Assembly (NCBI GenBank): GCA_016648135.1
Contig: JADDOH010014819.1
Coordinates: 1-64,000, forward strand
Length of the DNA stretch: 64,000 nt
Reading direction: 5' to 3'
Source of the DNA: Agrypnia vestita
Lineage: Eukaryota; Arthropoda; Insecta; Trichoptera; Phryganeidae
Part shown: positions 23,429 through 35,218 of the stretch, piece after piece
Layout of the letters: every line of letters starts with the position of its first letter
How positions within the stretch are numbered: position 1 is the stretch's first letter
The notes under the pieces: generated by a model
The model's input: only the letters and a program-made list of their open reading frames with translations
The model's database searches: none
What the model was told of the DNA's origin: nothing
Translations under genes and position numbers: made by a program

Positions 23429-24058
23429 TATTGTACTAGTGTCTCAAGGAAAATAAAATAAAATAATTAAAAAATAATAAAAATAATGATCCTCAATAAT
23501 TAAAGCAAAATATATATTTAATTTATTTTAACAAACAGTAAATTTTTTTTTCTAATAATCTTATTTCACCATTTCAGTTTAATTTTCCTAACTTTAATCA
23601 TTAAAATGTATATAAAATATGTCTATGGTTGGAGCTGGAATTACTGGTGTAAATTGGAAGTGTGGTTATTACAGAAATATTGAAAAGGGGAGAGAAAAAT
23701 TGGTGAATGTGATATTCTTAAGCAAATTATTACATTGCCGGAGACAAATTACTATTTATTTCCTAAAGTTTAGATAAAAGTTAAAACTTACTAAAAAGAG
23801 ATAAATTCGCTTTCGTCTCCTATACGTAACACCTACGTCGTTTACTTCCATTTCTCAACAGATTTCGCGATAACCTTTCAATCACGTACCGTTCTCTTGC
23901 AACAAAAGTTAACAATGTCCTTTAAAAGTGTCCTCAACAAAGGACAACCCGGGCCCACGAAGTACATTCTTTTAAGATCCGAGATTTACGTTTCACTGTT
24001 ACGGTAGATTTGAGATTGAGGCTCTCCGGTCAGGAAGGGGGAGGGGAGGGGCGGTCGT
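23429..24058. other. Unassigned DNA
   Basis: AT-rich at first, G-rich purine tract near 24035-24055. No gene. Confidence 0.4.
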
Positions 24059-24100
24059 CAGTGGCGTAGCCTGGATTTACTCCAGGAGGGGATGATACTT
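24059..24100 (+). mobile_element. hAT-like terminal sequence, orphan end
   Basis: CAGTGGCGTAGCCTGGATTT is a typical hAT-type terminal word. No matching opposite end with a shared 8-bp duplication was found nearby (a GTACGCCACTG word at 25967 has different flanks). Probably a truncated MITE. Confidence 0.4.
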
Positions 24101-25204
24101 TGTTTTACTACCCTGCATCAAATTTGACGGAAGGTTAATAAAATCAAAGGGAATAAAGCGGTCCTGGAATAACTGACAACTGTAAAAGTAAGGGATATCG
24201 GAATGGAAAATATGGAAAAATCAAATACGACACGTCTTATTTTTGTTCGAAAATAGAATTAAGTGAGTATGAAATACGATGACAGTTACGTAAATATTTA
24301 TCGGAAAATAAATAAAACATCCCGCCTGCAGAATCGTGAATGGTGTTTTCTTTGAGATGAATTCTGATTAAAAAAAGCCTTAAGTTTCTGACTTATCTTT
24401 AAATATTTTTAATTGGTCTATGAAATGAAAACTATGCTTTTACACTATTATGTTTAAAAAACTGTTAAGATCCCTTAATAAATAAATAAGTACATATAAC
24501 TTAGTGGGTGTGGCAAAGTTAAATCGAGATAATTTAAAGAAAAATATAATTATGTATTACTTGATCGATCAAAACCTTTGCATAGTTACTCCATTCTCTC
24601 ACCATAATATTAATGCACATTTAGTTTATTGTCAGCCAATCCTAAATTTACAGTATTACTCTTTGGGACCCTGTGCAAGACACAATACTCGCTCTCTACT
24701 CACTTTGCCCCTTTCTCAACCTTAATGCGTATGTAAATATTGCACATCATTCAAATTTTATTTCAATTTCTCTCAAGGATCCTAATGAGATTAAAACCAT
24801 CTCACTACGCTTTTCCGGATATTTTATTTCTTTGGCGTGGACGAAATTTCGCAAAAATACTTATTTAAATTAGTTAAAGCCTGTGCAAAGGTCAAAAAAT
24901 TTCGCTCTCTCCAATTTCTTTATGTAAATTATACGTAAATCGAAATTTAATTAAAATATAAAACGGTAGTCATGCGTAGAATCATTTGATAGGAATAAAA
25001 ACAGAAGACTCGGTGTGATGACGTATTATTTGTTCCCTGGAATTCATTAAACAATATTAATTGGTTCTCTGGAATTTTGTAAAGGTATAAATATTTTAAA
25101 TTAAATTCTAAAACCAGGCTTTCCTATTTAGATAAATATTATATAAATTTAATTGAGACAATAAATTATAAATCTAAACTAATTATTTTTAATGAAAATT
25201 GTGA
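24101..25204. other. Unassigned AT-rich DNA
   Basis: No supported gene. Confidence 0.4.
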
Positions 25205-25515
25205 CTTGGGACATCATTAAAAATAAATAAAAAAACTAACCCATATACCCTCTTTCTCAATTAATCAGGTTTTGTGCCTACTTTACGCGTCGGGGTCATG
25301 ATTCCAATTTGAAAAAACCATTAAAATTTCAAAAAATCCAAAATTATACTATAATTATTAATATTTTTAAACGAAAATTTGTTAGACCATTAATATCATC
25401 TCCACAAGTCAGCTTGCAAAGTTTCAGCTTGATTGGATAGCGGGAAAAGGGTTAAAAATTGATCCAAAATTATTCCGCAGACAACAAACAAAAAAGAAAG
25501 GGAGTAAAAAGGGTC
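25205..25515 (+). repeat. Repeat R, internally deleted copy
   Basis: Shares 'aaaactaaccca', 'gattccaatttgaaaaa', 'ccaaaattatactataatt', 'aacgaaaatttg', 'cagcttgattggat' and 'aaagggagtaaaaa' with the other two copies. It lacks the 'gagctttgataag' block. Confidence 0.65.
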
Positions 25516-25675
25516 AAAATTACGTTCACACATTAATAAATATTTAATGTGAACTTGAAAAATGGGGTGCATGTATAAAAATAAGTAACGGATGTGCATT
25601 AAATAAACTCTTCGAAAAAAATTTCTGTTAATTGTTACGTGTTACTGAACAAAAACTATTTTGCCAAATTATTTT

Positions 25676-25900
25676 TTTTTTCACCACCATGTTTCAGAAA
25701 TTACCATTCCATCACCAGGGTGCTGTATAACTGTTATTTGAAAAATTATTTAAAAAAAAAAACTTCAGTAATAATATTTTTTTTTAAAAATGATTTTTCA
25801 AATAATTGGAACAAAATAAATTTTATTCATTCGAATTTTTCGACAGGTATACAGCATCCTGATGATGCAATGGTAATTTTTGGAACATGTCTGTGAAAAA
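25676..25900. mobile_element. PLE-like foldback with two hammerhead-like cores
   Basis: Outer arms 25676-25733 and 25843-25900 are inverted copies sharing 'aaattaccatt', 'atca.cagg.tgctgtata' and 'ttcac'. The right arm reads CTGATGA...GGAAC on the plus strand. The left arm on the minus strand reads CTGGTGA...GAAAC. An inner, separate palindrome (about 25735-25815) is built on 'ttatttgaaaaat'. Non-coding. Confidence 0.5.
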
Positions 25901-26768
25901 AATATATGGTTTTAAAGGATTTATTATTATTATAGTGTTTCAATTACAGCGGGGTTGTAATACACTCGTACGCCACTGGAACAAAGATTTCTGTTAGATG
26001 TGTTCCCTAGATTTAAGATAGGTTCCAGCAGGGTCTGGCGATTATAAAGGGACGTGATGGAGTACCGGCCTGATTTCCCGTAGAGATTAGAGATACTTAG
26101 AACCGATACGGGGACCGTGGGATCGATTGTGACACCCCTGCGTGGAACCCGAGCGAAGGGTGGTCGGCTTCAGTTAGCCTAATGTGATGGAATTAAAATT
26201 CAATTGTTTATAGGAGATACGAATCGGGATACACAGTTCGTATGTTTACGCTTTTATGTCGGATTCCACAGTGATAAATAATCTTCAACGATCTTGGCTA
26301 CATTTCATACAAGTATATATTACAAAAAAATAATATTTCCCAGCATTATGAGCGTTTGACAGTTTATTCAATTCAATGTTTATTCAATGTTCAATGTTAC
26401 AAATGTTTACAGTGTTTACAAAATTAAATTAAGCTTTTTTCATTGTTGCTGAGTGTATTGGCAGCAAGTAAACAGTAAATTGATTTGACGCCCTGCCTGC
26501 TACACTAGTAATTTACTGTATTATAGCAGACAGTAAATTGGAAAGTGGGGGTAAGAAAGGAGTAGGGTCTAAAATACACGGGAATACACCGAAAATTTTT
26601 TAGAAAATTGCGGCCAGTCGGTTTGTTCTGAAGTTTAGTAGAAGCCAGAGACCAAAGCGATTATAAAGTGTATATTTACGAGTGATAAATTTACGAAATT
26701 GTTTAATTTTAATAATAGCGTTAAGTCAAAGAGTGTCAAGTGACTTTGTGTGTTTGATTAATTAATTC
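25901..26768. other. Unassigned DNA, GC-richer block 25980-26180
   Basis: The block near 26100-26170 is much less AT-rich than its neighbours and shows no open frame or repeat that I can name. Possibly old single-copy DNA. Confidence 0.35.
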
Positions 26769-27060
26769 TTCTTCTTTTTCTTCATCAGCCTTCGTGTTTC
26801 CACTGCTGGATATAGGCCTCTTCCTTATTTTTCCATTCTTCCCTGTTGTTGGCTAATTGTAGCCATTTCTTTCCCCCCACAGCGACAATATCATCGGCCC
26901 ATCTCCTTTGAGGTCTTCCGATGCCTCTTTTATTTTCCCAAGGTCTCCATTTCAGAACTCTGGGAGGCCATCTTGTAGTATCCAGTCTTGCATTGCCTTG
27001 TCATTGCATTGCCTTGTCATTGCATTGCCATTTTAGCTTCGCTATACGATCCATCCACTA
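26769..27060 (-). pseudogene. LINE family B: RT C-terminal tail
   Basis: The minus strand encodes AKLKWQ-like, then RWPPRVLKWRPW, RGIGRPQRRWADDIV, NREEWKNKEEAYIQQW and a stop. It matches the copy at 16690-17056 block by block. A short tandem of 'cattgccttgt' near 26991-27030 disrupts the frame. Confidence 0.75.
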
Positions 27061-29038
27061 CTCATTGATTAATCAGTAATAAATGAATCCTGTATTAAAC
27101 TCCAGTATTTTCATTAATTCCTTCCGCAGACACGACATGTGATAATATAATATAACCCCCTAATGACTATTCTTTGTTGCGTAATTCAAAATAAATCTAG
27201 TTTACAAGGTTTATAAATATACGATTTTTCGTTTATGTTTGGTAGGCAAAATATATTAGTAATTATAAGTTTTAATTAGAAAATGAATGTGGAAATGCTG
27301 GAGAAATCAAGAGGGAAGAATTTATATAAATTCAAGATTTTCTTAATACAATCCCACTTCAATGCGGGTAATAAATATGTAACCTTGAGGATTAAGGACC
27401 CACATTAATTCAGTAAATTTTCTTTCTGCTAACTTTCGAGATCCAAATTCTCGTATAACGGGCAGTTTGTCAAAAGTATGGAACAATAGGTTAAGGAGTG
27501 GAAAGGGTAAACTTTCGGGAGCGGTCTAAACTCGAACCTTTGTATAAAGACCTTTTAACCCATTGAGCGCGAAGATTGATACAATTCATTAAACATATTT
27601 TTTTATTTTATATTCGCCAAAGTATTCGAGTAAAGCGTAGGAAGTAGGTAGTCTTTTGAAAAAAATTGTCTTAAAATAATTTTTTTTTGGTGTGTAATTA
27701 TGACGTAACAAAATCATTAAGTAATTTAATACTTTGCGTATCTTTATAGTTAATATATCATTATTTTCTGTTAATTATACATTCATTTTATCAGAAAAAA
27801 TGCAATATAATTAGTACATTAATTTGTTTAAGCATACACAGTGAGCATCAAAAATTTTCAATTTAGTTTTTCATTTCATTTTACATAATTATGTGTAATG
27901 TGTATAAGTAAGATGTAAAAATATGTAGCGGATATTAGTATAGTTGTATACTAATTGTGTAGTGTAGTTTGTGGTGGCATACATGTTGTATGTATATGGC
28001 ACATAATTAGAAAATATAAGATTAAAGTAAAAATGAGAATGATAAGGTCTTTGCTTATATACTTGTGAATACAACATTAAATATGATATTTTTGTTATAT
28101 TCTAATCTCTCTATATTAAGCTAAAAAAATTTGAAATATTTATTTTTCATAGCAATGTTCATAAATTCGTAAATAGTGTTAGGAATTTTATAAATAAAAC
28201 GAATATTATAAAAGATTGTTATTTTTTAATACGTCATAAATAAAATTAAATTTCATTTTCTCGATTTCAAAATTTTAAGAAAATCTATACAATTTCCGTA
28301 CAAAGGTACAAACTTTAGTATTTTAAAGGTTAAGCATGCTAGGGTACAAGGGACAATGTGTGTATTGTTTGTGTAAGGGTAGAAACGTGAAATATAAGGG
28401 ATGACAACAATTAAATGGACCTTCCTAAATATATTTCATCCCTTTCAGGGGCACTGGAAGCATCTTGGGGACGATTACAAAAGCAGGAAAAAGTGAGAAA
28501 TAAACCCAATTAAAATTTTCCTCCAGGATATCTCTGGGATATAAATAAACGAAATAAAGATTTTGATGTATAAAATGTGAAATTCTGAAAAGATTGCAAA
28601 TATTATAAGCTTGGTTTTATAAATAACATCGAGTCATCCATATTACAGTATTCAAAGACGAATGAAATTTCATTAATATTAAATTTTGCTTCACAGTAAA
28701 AAAATACAAAGCCGAAGAAAAATAAATGTTTTTTCTTGTATAAAAATACATTCCTTTTTTTTGTAAGAAAGTTAAGGGATGATCGAGAAAATCAACTGAT
28801 AATAATATTTTGAAATGATATATTTATAATTTTATAAATAACTAGCCTTATTATTTACATTACTGCATTTTTAACTGTAAACCTTAAAAAACGCTTACTA
28901 GAACTAAAAGCCCAGACAATTGATCATTAAGTACAGTTGTAAATAAATTGAATCAGTTTGTTAATAGACAACAACATATATTTTTCTAAATATTTGTGTA
29001 TTAACAAATATAGTAAAAACAAATTGTCGTCCTGTCTA
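27061..29038. other. Unassigned AT-rich DNA, about 2 kb
   Basis: No supported gene or transposon end. Confidence 0.4.
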
Positions 29039-29468
29039 TACAGGTTGTCCCATATCTTGACGTCAAGCGAAAATCGGGTGATAGGCCATAATAGCTATCA
29101 GGAAAATATTTGAAAAAATCTAAGTAATGTGTTTTAAAAATTATAAGCATTTAATAAAACACCAAAAAAATTTTCACCCTAAGATGGTCTTTTCACTCCA
29201 GTTGCTACAAATCTTTGTTTCTTAATTTTTTTTTTATCATTATGTAATCCTGAATAATGCTTCTGTAAACTTTTATCCAAAATTCAAAGCAAGTTGCTGC
29301 AGCTTGGAAGAAAATGTCACTTTTTAACCAAACCAGGTATTCAAAATCAATACTTTGTCCAGTTTTAACAGACTGTTTTATTATTTTTTTAAACATTTTT
29401 CTGATAACTATTATGACTTGGCCTATCACCCGATTTCGGCTTGACGTTGAGATACGGGACACCCTGTA
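29039..29468. mobile_element. Foldback MITE with TACAGG ends
   Basis: Left end TACAGGTTGTCCCATATC and right end GATACGGGACACCCTGTA are inverted. 'cgtcaagc.gaaatcgggtg' and 'ataggcc' are mirrored as 'cacccgatttcggcttgacg' and 'ggcctat'. 430 bp, non-coding; the minus frame across the right arm is incidental. Ends resemble those of family M type B. Superfamily not determined. Confidence 0.75.
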
Positions 29469-30604
29469 TTTATTGAGTTAAATGAAAAATTTATAGTTGT
29501 ATAGCTGATGATGGAAACAACGTAATAAAACAAAAATCTTTCAGGTAAAAATAGTTTGCACATACTATATATTGCAAATTACACGATATTTGTATACAAT
29601 GGATCATTTGAGAGTTTTTTTCAGGATTTCTGCTGTATAAATATTTCCGTCTTATATTATGCATATATAATAAGAATTTTCGTTTTGAGTTTAGATTGTA
29701 GTCATATCTGTTCTGAAAAGGTCTTGATTCAATGCCATAAGTGCATTATTTCGTATTTTTAATATATAAATTTATAGTAACCCTCATAATAAATCAAATG
29801 TTTCACTTTCTGAAATAACAGAACAGTTTATGCTCAAATATTTGAAACACGTACATCTAGGTTCCCGAGTATCCGAGTGTATATCAAAGCTCTCGCAAAT
29901 CCCAAGTTCTTACTTCGGTATAAGTTAAGGTAAGTGTGGGAGCTCTCGAACAAAATAGTTAACACTAAATCATATTCAAGTCAACCCCTCCCGAACTAAA
30001 CCCAGAGTAAATAATAGCAAATGGTCATTCATCATTTTCAAATTAGGGATTCAATTCTGTAATGCTAGAGGCGGCGGTGTATTAGTTGGGGGAACAATCT
30101 TATCCAACTATCGGTAAGGTGTGGGTCCGTGCGATGTTGTATTTGTGGTTAGTAGAATTTATGAAAAAATAAACAATATATTGCTTTTCAGTTTCAAGAC
30201 AGCTGCACATAAATAAAACATAAATTGCATGTAAACGTATTAACAGATTTTTCTATAATTGTAACAAATTTAAGATAATCGTTAACTTTGTAATATTATT
30301 GAATAAAAAAGACATCTCACACGCCGTTCAGTCATAAAAGGCCCACAAAGTGGAGCAATTTTCTTCATTTTTAAAACATCGAAGGTTTGGTAATTTATTA
30401 ATCAATTATTTAATTTAGTTTATGACATTTTAATAAGATATTCGTATTTAAAATATATGTAACCTGATGAATAAATTTTAAAATGAGATATTTCCATACA
30501 AAAATGTAATAAAAAACGCAAGAGAAGATATGAGAAAAAATGGTGAAATTTGCTCATTCTGCTAGACGATCGCCTTAATATTCTTGTTGTGTACAAAATA
30601 TCTA
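29469..30604. other. Unassigned DNA
   Basis: No supported gene. Confidence 0.4.
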
Positions 30605-30760
30605 CTTCAACTCAAAAATGTCCAAGGATTTATGACAAAATGGTCGCTTCATACTGAAGTGATTGTAAATGTTAATTTTATGCTGAAAGATCATAGTTAA
30701 CACATAAATATCCAATTATGTAACTAGCAAAAGCTGCAATATCCACTATTTTGTAGCAAA
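30605..30760 (+). repeat. Repeat G, copy 2
   Basis: Colinear in part with 5035-5160 (see that entry). Non-coding. Confidence 0.4.
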
Positions 30761-31124
30761 AGCCGTATTCAAAAGTTAAATATTTATTTACCTATACATT
30801 TATTCCAGAAAAAATTCTGCTTTCTTGTATTCATCTCTGAAACACCTCAGAGGGATATCGCTGCATTTCCTTTCATATACCTCACATAAAAATCTAAATT
30901 ATTTAAAAAATTAAATCAAAATCATGTTTTTTTTTTTTCATTTTTAATCTTCTAAAATCATAAATTCTTTACGATTACATGAGTTCACGTCATCTTATCG
31001 TATGAAAAAATAATCACGCGACTTACTTTTAGTACGTGAAATCTGCGCGCATCGTCGGGTGCGTTCATGTCAATGCTCTTAACCACTCACCAAAGATACT
31101 TACATGAATTAATCCAACGTTTTC

Positions 31125-31158
31125 GACGTTTCGTTAAAGTCGCATTCAACTTCATCAG
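31125..31158 (-). ncRNA. Hammerhead-like core (CTGATGA...GAAACGTC)
   Basis: The minus strand reads CTGATGA, A, a 6-bp helix II (GTTGAA/TTTAAC with one G-T pair), then GAAACGTC. The boxes are an exact match to the minimal hammerhead type known from PLEs. No PLE frame is recognisable alongside, so this is probably a relic terminal repeat. Confidence 0.6.
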
Positions 31159-31924
31159 GTATCAATCCGCTCTATACCTCAACGGTACAGGTCGTTCCTC
31201 TATATCCGACAATAGGTAATACAAGGAGTTTTAATACAATACGTAATACAAAGACTTTTACCTATATTTTGTTTAGGGTTGCAATGACGGGCGTATAGTG
31301 AGTGACCCAGAGTATTTATATATCATTATTTTATTATTTTCGACCACCCTGTGCATTCCCAACGGTTTCCATAGATATAAATTATTTTCGCATTTAAAAT
31401 TTTTCCCATATTCTCAGTTCTGTATACCATTTAATATTATAATCGAGCCAATCTGCGCAGAAAATATATTGAAATTTAGGTTCGAAATATGACTTCCCTT
31501 TCCTCGAACGCCGTATTAAGGATAATACTCCTTATCAGGGCTGAACAACCCTTCCCACACCAGCCCCCTGCAGGGCCTCGGTTTATCTGGTTTATTAGCG
31601 AACCTTCAGGAAAATCGTTCAATAGTTTCCCAAGGAATTTCCATACTAAGTGAATGTTTCTACAGACCGTAGACCATTTGATCGTATCCCCGTATCAAAT
31701 TTGCCTAGTCAAACCATTCGATAAATGTCCTTGAAATCGTTTAATCTAATGCTCAAGGGGTGGTCGGTTCCATCCCCAGGGATTTTGTAAATTAAAATTA
31801 TTACATTTATTTCTGTATGTACAGCAATAATGTATTAAATTCTTCTGTGATATTCAGTAGAACCAGCAGGGTAAATCCTAAAAGAGAAATCAAACATTTT
31901 TTTTCGAGAAATTTCGTTGTCTGT
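31159..31924. other. Unassigned DNA
   Basis: Moderately GC-rich from 31530 to 31790, no gene recognised. Confidence 0.4.
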
Positions 31925-31970
31925 TCGTCTGTCCGTCCATCCGTCCGCCTGTCTGTCTGTCTATCTGTCC
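31925..31970. repeat. (CTGT/CCGT)n microsatellite
   Basis: Successive CTGT, CCGT and CTAT tetramers, imperfect. Confidence 0.85.
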
Positions 31971-32182
31971 CCGTAACTTCGTGTAACGTCGTTATTTCTT
32001 TCTAATTCATGGCTAAAAAGCGAAATTAAACGGCCGGAGACGTGTTTCAAATAAAAATAGTATTTCATTGGTGTCGCCTATAAATAAGTAAATACTTATT
32101 CTTTAGGAACCGGCATGTAAAACTACCGTCGTTTTTGACGGGTAACATTACATAACATGTATTGCATCTCGGCAGCCTGGAT

Positions 32183-32185
<3 letters not shown>

Positions 32186-32224
<39 letters not shown>
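32186..32224. repeat. (TC)n microsatellite
   Basis: About 18 uninterrupted TC units. Confidence 0.95.
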
Positions 32225-32227
<3 letters not shown>

Positions 32228-32898
32228 CAGGATCCACATTTGATGCCCACATATTAGGGTGGGCCTGTACACTTATTTGAAAACAGTCAGTTTTGTCTTG
32301 ACACTAAGCTCGGATTTTCTTATCACCGCACTATATATAAAACATTGTTCGCCGGCCGCAGCTATGATTAGAATCAGTTTACAAATTATTAATATCCACA
32401 ATTACTAGCGAATTTAAGTCATACAATAATCAGTAGTAAAATTATCCTCATGATTTGCACGTCGGTCACAATTTCAATTACGTGATCCATATGCGCTCAT
32501 ATTTGTAATAAAATAATTATGTAATCAATATCACTTTAATTCCACTCCACGAATGTGTATTAACTCTAAAATGATAATCCGGTAAAAGAATTAGTTCTTC
32601 TTCAAAAACAGCAAAATAATTTTGTGACGACATTATTAGTTTTCACCACTTTTGTATTCAAAATATCAACATATTTCAGAGCTCATGGCTCCTTTTTCAG
32701 GATACAATTGTATACTAACAAAATTATAATAAAAAATCAAAGTATAGACAAACAAAATATTAAAAAATAAATAATTTATGGAAAATGAATTATAATAAAA
32801 TACCTTGGTAGAAAGCAATAACTTTGAGGTTTTACATATTAAAATAAATAAAAACACTTTACTTTGTATTAAACCACGATTTATTGTCGTGCCAACCG

Positions 32899-32925
32899 GT
32901 TTCGCTTAAACTTAAGCTTCATCAG
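32899..32925 (-). ncRNA. Hammerhead ribozyme-like motif of PLE
   Basis: Minus strand: CTGATGA, A, a perfect 6-bp helix II GCTTAA/TTAAGC with a two-base loop, then GAAACCGG. Both boxes are exact. Helix III would be extremely short, as in the minimal PLE hammerheads thought to act as dimers. Activity is not shown. Confidence 0.65.
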
Positions 32926-32960
32926 GGCAACTTAATAACTAAACAATAAATACAGAGGCA

Positions 32961-33155
32961 ACAATATACGAGTACATATGAAAGAGACATAATATAAAAT
33001 TACACGATAATGACAACATATAGAGAGATAGAGAGACAAATTACAAACAAGTGAGACAACAATATACCAGTAATTGTGAAAGAGAACATAATATAAAATT
33101 ACACGATAATAAAAGATAGATAGACCAGCAAATGGACTAGAAAGAGCTAAATTAC
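32961..33155. repeat. 98-bp tandem duplication in PLE 3' region
   Basis: 'acaatatac', 'gaaagaga', 'cataatataaaattacac' and 'gataat' recur with a 98-base period (32961 and 33059). Two copies only. Confidence 0.75.
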
Positions 33156-33301
33156 AACAAAAGATTGAACTCTAGGAGAGTGAAAAGGAAAGGGAAAGAT
33201 ATGTGAGAAATTAGTAGGATTTATATGGGAATAATATTTAGTATAGGACTGTTGGATAAACATAATTGATTATTAAGTATTTCATTATTAGTGTTGACTG
33301 A

Positions 33302-33499
33302 CTATTTTATTTCCAGAGCTTCTAAATTATCTAGTCTAATTCCCAACCCATTTGTATGTAGAATATGAACCCCTGTGTTACGGCAAAAATAATGATTTTC
33401 ATCAATCAAGTGATTGGCGAATTCAGAAAAGCCATTCCTATTCAAACATTTTAAATGTTCTTTAACGCGAATATTAACATTCCGAGAAGTTTTACACAC
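33302..33499 (-). pseudogene. PLE GIY-YIG endonuclease, C-terminal part
   Basis: The frame reads CKTSRNVNIRVKEHLKCL (the R-x-x-x-R-x-K-EH catalytic helix of GIY-YIG nucleases), then SEFANHLIDENHYF (the alanine-x-His-L...H block) and LGIRLDNLEALEIK. The GIY and YIG strands are missing upstream, so it is truncated. In PLEs this nuclease nicks target DNA for RT priming. The same tail motif recurs at 2905-3070. Confidence 0.65.
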
Positions 33500-33510
33500 T
33501 TTTTTTTAAC

Positions 33511-34606
33511 ATAAGCCCTACAAAAATTTATATTTCTACGATTTACCTACCAGCAGAAAATCTCAAAATAAATAGATGTAAATTTTATTTTTAGATAGTT
33601 GAAATTAAATTATCGCAGCTAACACGATACCACGCTTCGTGGCATCCAAATTCAAATGAACAACTTGGCTTCTTAATAAGGACCCCAAACGTGTCATCTG
33701 TGAATGTGCATGGCATTGCAAATTAACAGAGGCTTTGTATTGCGCTTCCGCGGGGATATTTGAAATGTCGGAAATGCATTTCCACATTTTCAAGCCGCTT
33801 GACGATTTAAAAGCTATTCAAAACGACGTCAAGAAATAGAGAGCTTCAAGGAACGTTTTCAATTGAAAGTAATGTTTTATTGAAAGGAATAAATTTACGT
33901 ATTCAGGACTTCAAATGAGGGGCGAACACGCAAAAGAAAATATTTAACAGAAATATGAATATTATTTTTCCGCATAAAAGTACTGCTACCCAAATAAATA
34001 ATAGTTCGTACATTTTTCTACGAACATGAAATTTATATCAAATTTTATAATTGGATACGTTTTTGACAATCAAATGACTCTTTGACCTTTCTATTTCTGT
34101 TGGAGGGTACAATATGCCTCGAGGCTATGATTTTTATAAACTGAATAAAAACCATTGTTGTTTTAATATACTACACTTTTATCGGCGGGCAGGCTTTGGG
34201 TGTTCAGAGATTTATTCGTATTTGCGCAGGTTCCTAACGATCAGGGGTGTGCAGTGAGGATATTGAAGTACGAAATTTACGTAAGCACGTATATCGAAAA
34301 AAATCGAATTACAAAATATGTCTCGCAAAATTTTCATCACAATTTTAGTCAAATTATTTGGATTTCAATATTCCATAATATTCTGTTACATAAATAATTT
34401 ATTTCGATGTTTTTTACGAAATTTGTATTTGCGTAAAATTCATGCTTCAATATATTCACTGCCTGAGTAACTGTGGATAAAATTACTGTAACGAGTTGTA
34501 GATCTAAATCCCTGGTGATATGTCATTTGGAACAACACTAGGGAAACATCAAAAAAAAGATACAGAAATGTACAATTATTAACAACGTACGCGAAACGTA
34601 TACAAA
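33511..34606. other. Unassigned DNA
   Basis: No supported gene; minus frame 33605-33793 lacks motifs. Confidence 0.4.
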
Positions 34607-34746
34607 CCACTGGAACAGCCAATAAGCGACGAGAATCTTCCCTTAAAAACTAGAATAATCTAGAAAGTTATAAAAAATCAGCATTTTAGATAATTAAAGC
34701 GGCAAACAAAGCGAAATAATCGAGCGGAGTACCTAAATGTTTCTAA
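34607..34746 (+). mobile_element. LTR-like repeat, truncated copy
   Basis: 'aagcgacgagaatctt', 'actagaataatctagaa' and 'gaaataatcgagcggagta' match the 12464 and 55649 copies in order. The TATA-bearing part between them is deleted. Confidence 0.5.
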
Positions 34747-34867
34747 AAGATGGTCCAATAGATGGACAGGAAAACCGCATTGAAATTCTACATATCAATA
34801 ATAGAGGCCTTAGATTAGATAACTTAGGAATAAAAAAGATCCTCAATACTTAAGCTGACATTATTAA

Positions 34868-35095
34868 CTATCAGATAAATTTCATGAATAGCCCGCTACT
34901 AGATTATATTTCGCATTTCGGCGTCCACCCCTCAATTACCCCCACCATAGCTGTAGCCACGACCCCATTCATAATTGATTTGTTTACTAGGATAGGTAAT
35001 GGATAGTCAGTTGTACGTCAGTCTCGATGAAGATACGGTGTTATCGATACCGGTAGACGTAGAATCATTATTTAAGTGGTTTTATACAAAGTTAT
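34868..35095 (+). repeat. Repeat F, copy 1
   Basis: Inverted match to 40370-40560: 'atgaatagcccg', 'atttcggcgtccac', 'tcaattaccccca', 'atagctgtagccacg', 'aggataggtaatggata', 'gaagatac.gtg.tatcg'. Non-coding, class unknown. Confidence 0.6.
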
Positions 35096-35218
35096 TTAAT
35101 TAAAATTTATAATTACGTTCAACCACAAAGTTAACGCTGTAAACATCAAAAATATTTTAAATAGCTATTATTTAGGTATCGACATGTATAACTTGTGTGA
35201 GAGAAACTATATATATAT

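Larger units (their letters stand above)
32840..33510 (-). mobile_element. Penelope-like element, 3' part
   Basis: Read on the minus strand: the end of a GIY-YIG-type endonuclease frame (33499-33302), an AT-rich 3' region, then a hammerhead core (32925-32899) and a probable 3' end. The order endonuclease tail to hammerhead repeat is the same as in 51126-52174 and agrees with known PLE structure. RT and the 5' half are absent. The 3' boundary is approximate. Confidence 0.65.

Noticed and set aside
25960..25980. Right end for the hAT-like terminus at 24059
   Set aside because: GTACGCCACTG is similar, but the 8-bp flanks differ (GCGGTCGT versus GAACAAAG).
30463..30500. Hammerhead box at CTGATGA (plus)
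   Set aside because: No paired helix and no GAAAC follows.
32960..33160. CRISPR-like array
   Set aside because: Only two long units with a 98-bp period and no spacer-repeat pattern; it is a tandem duplication.
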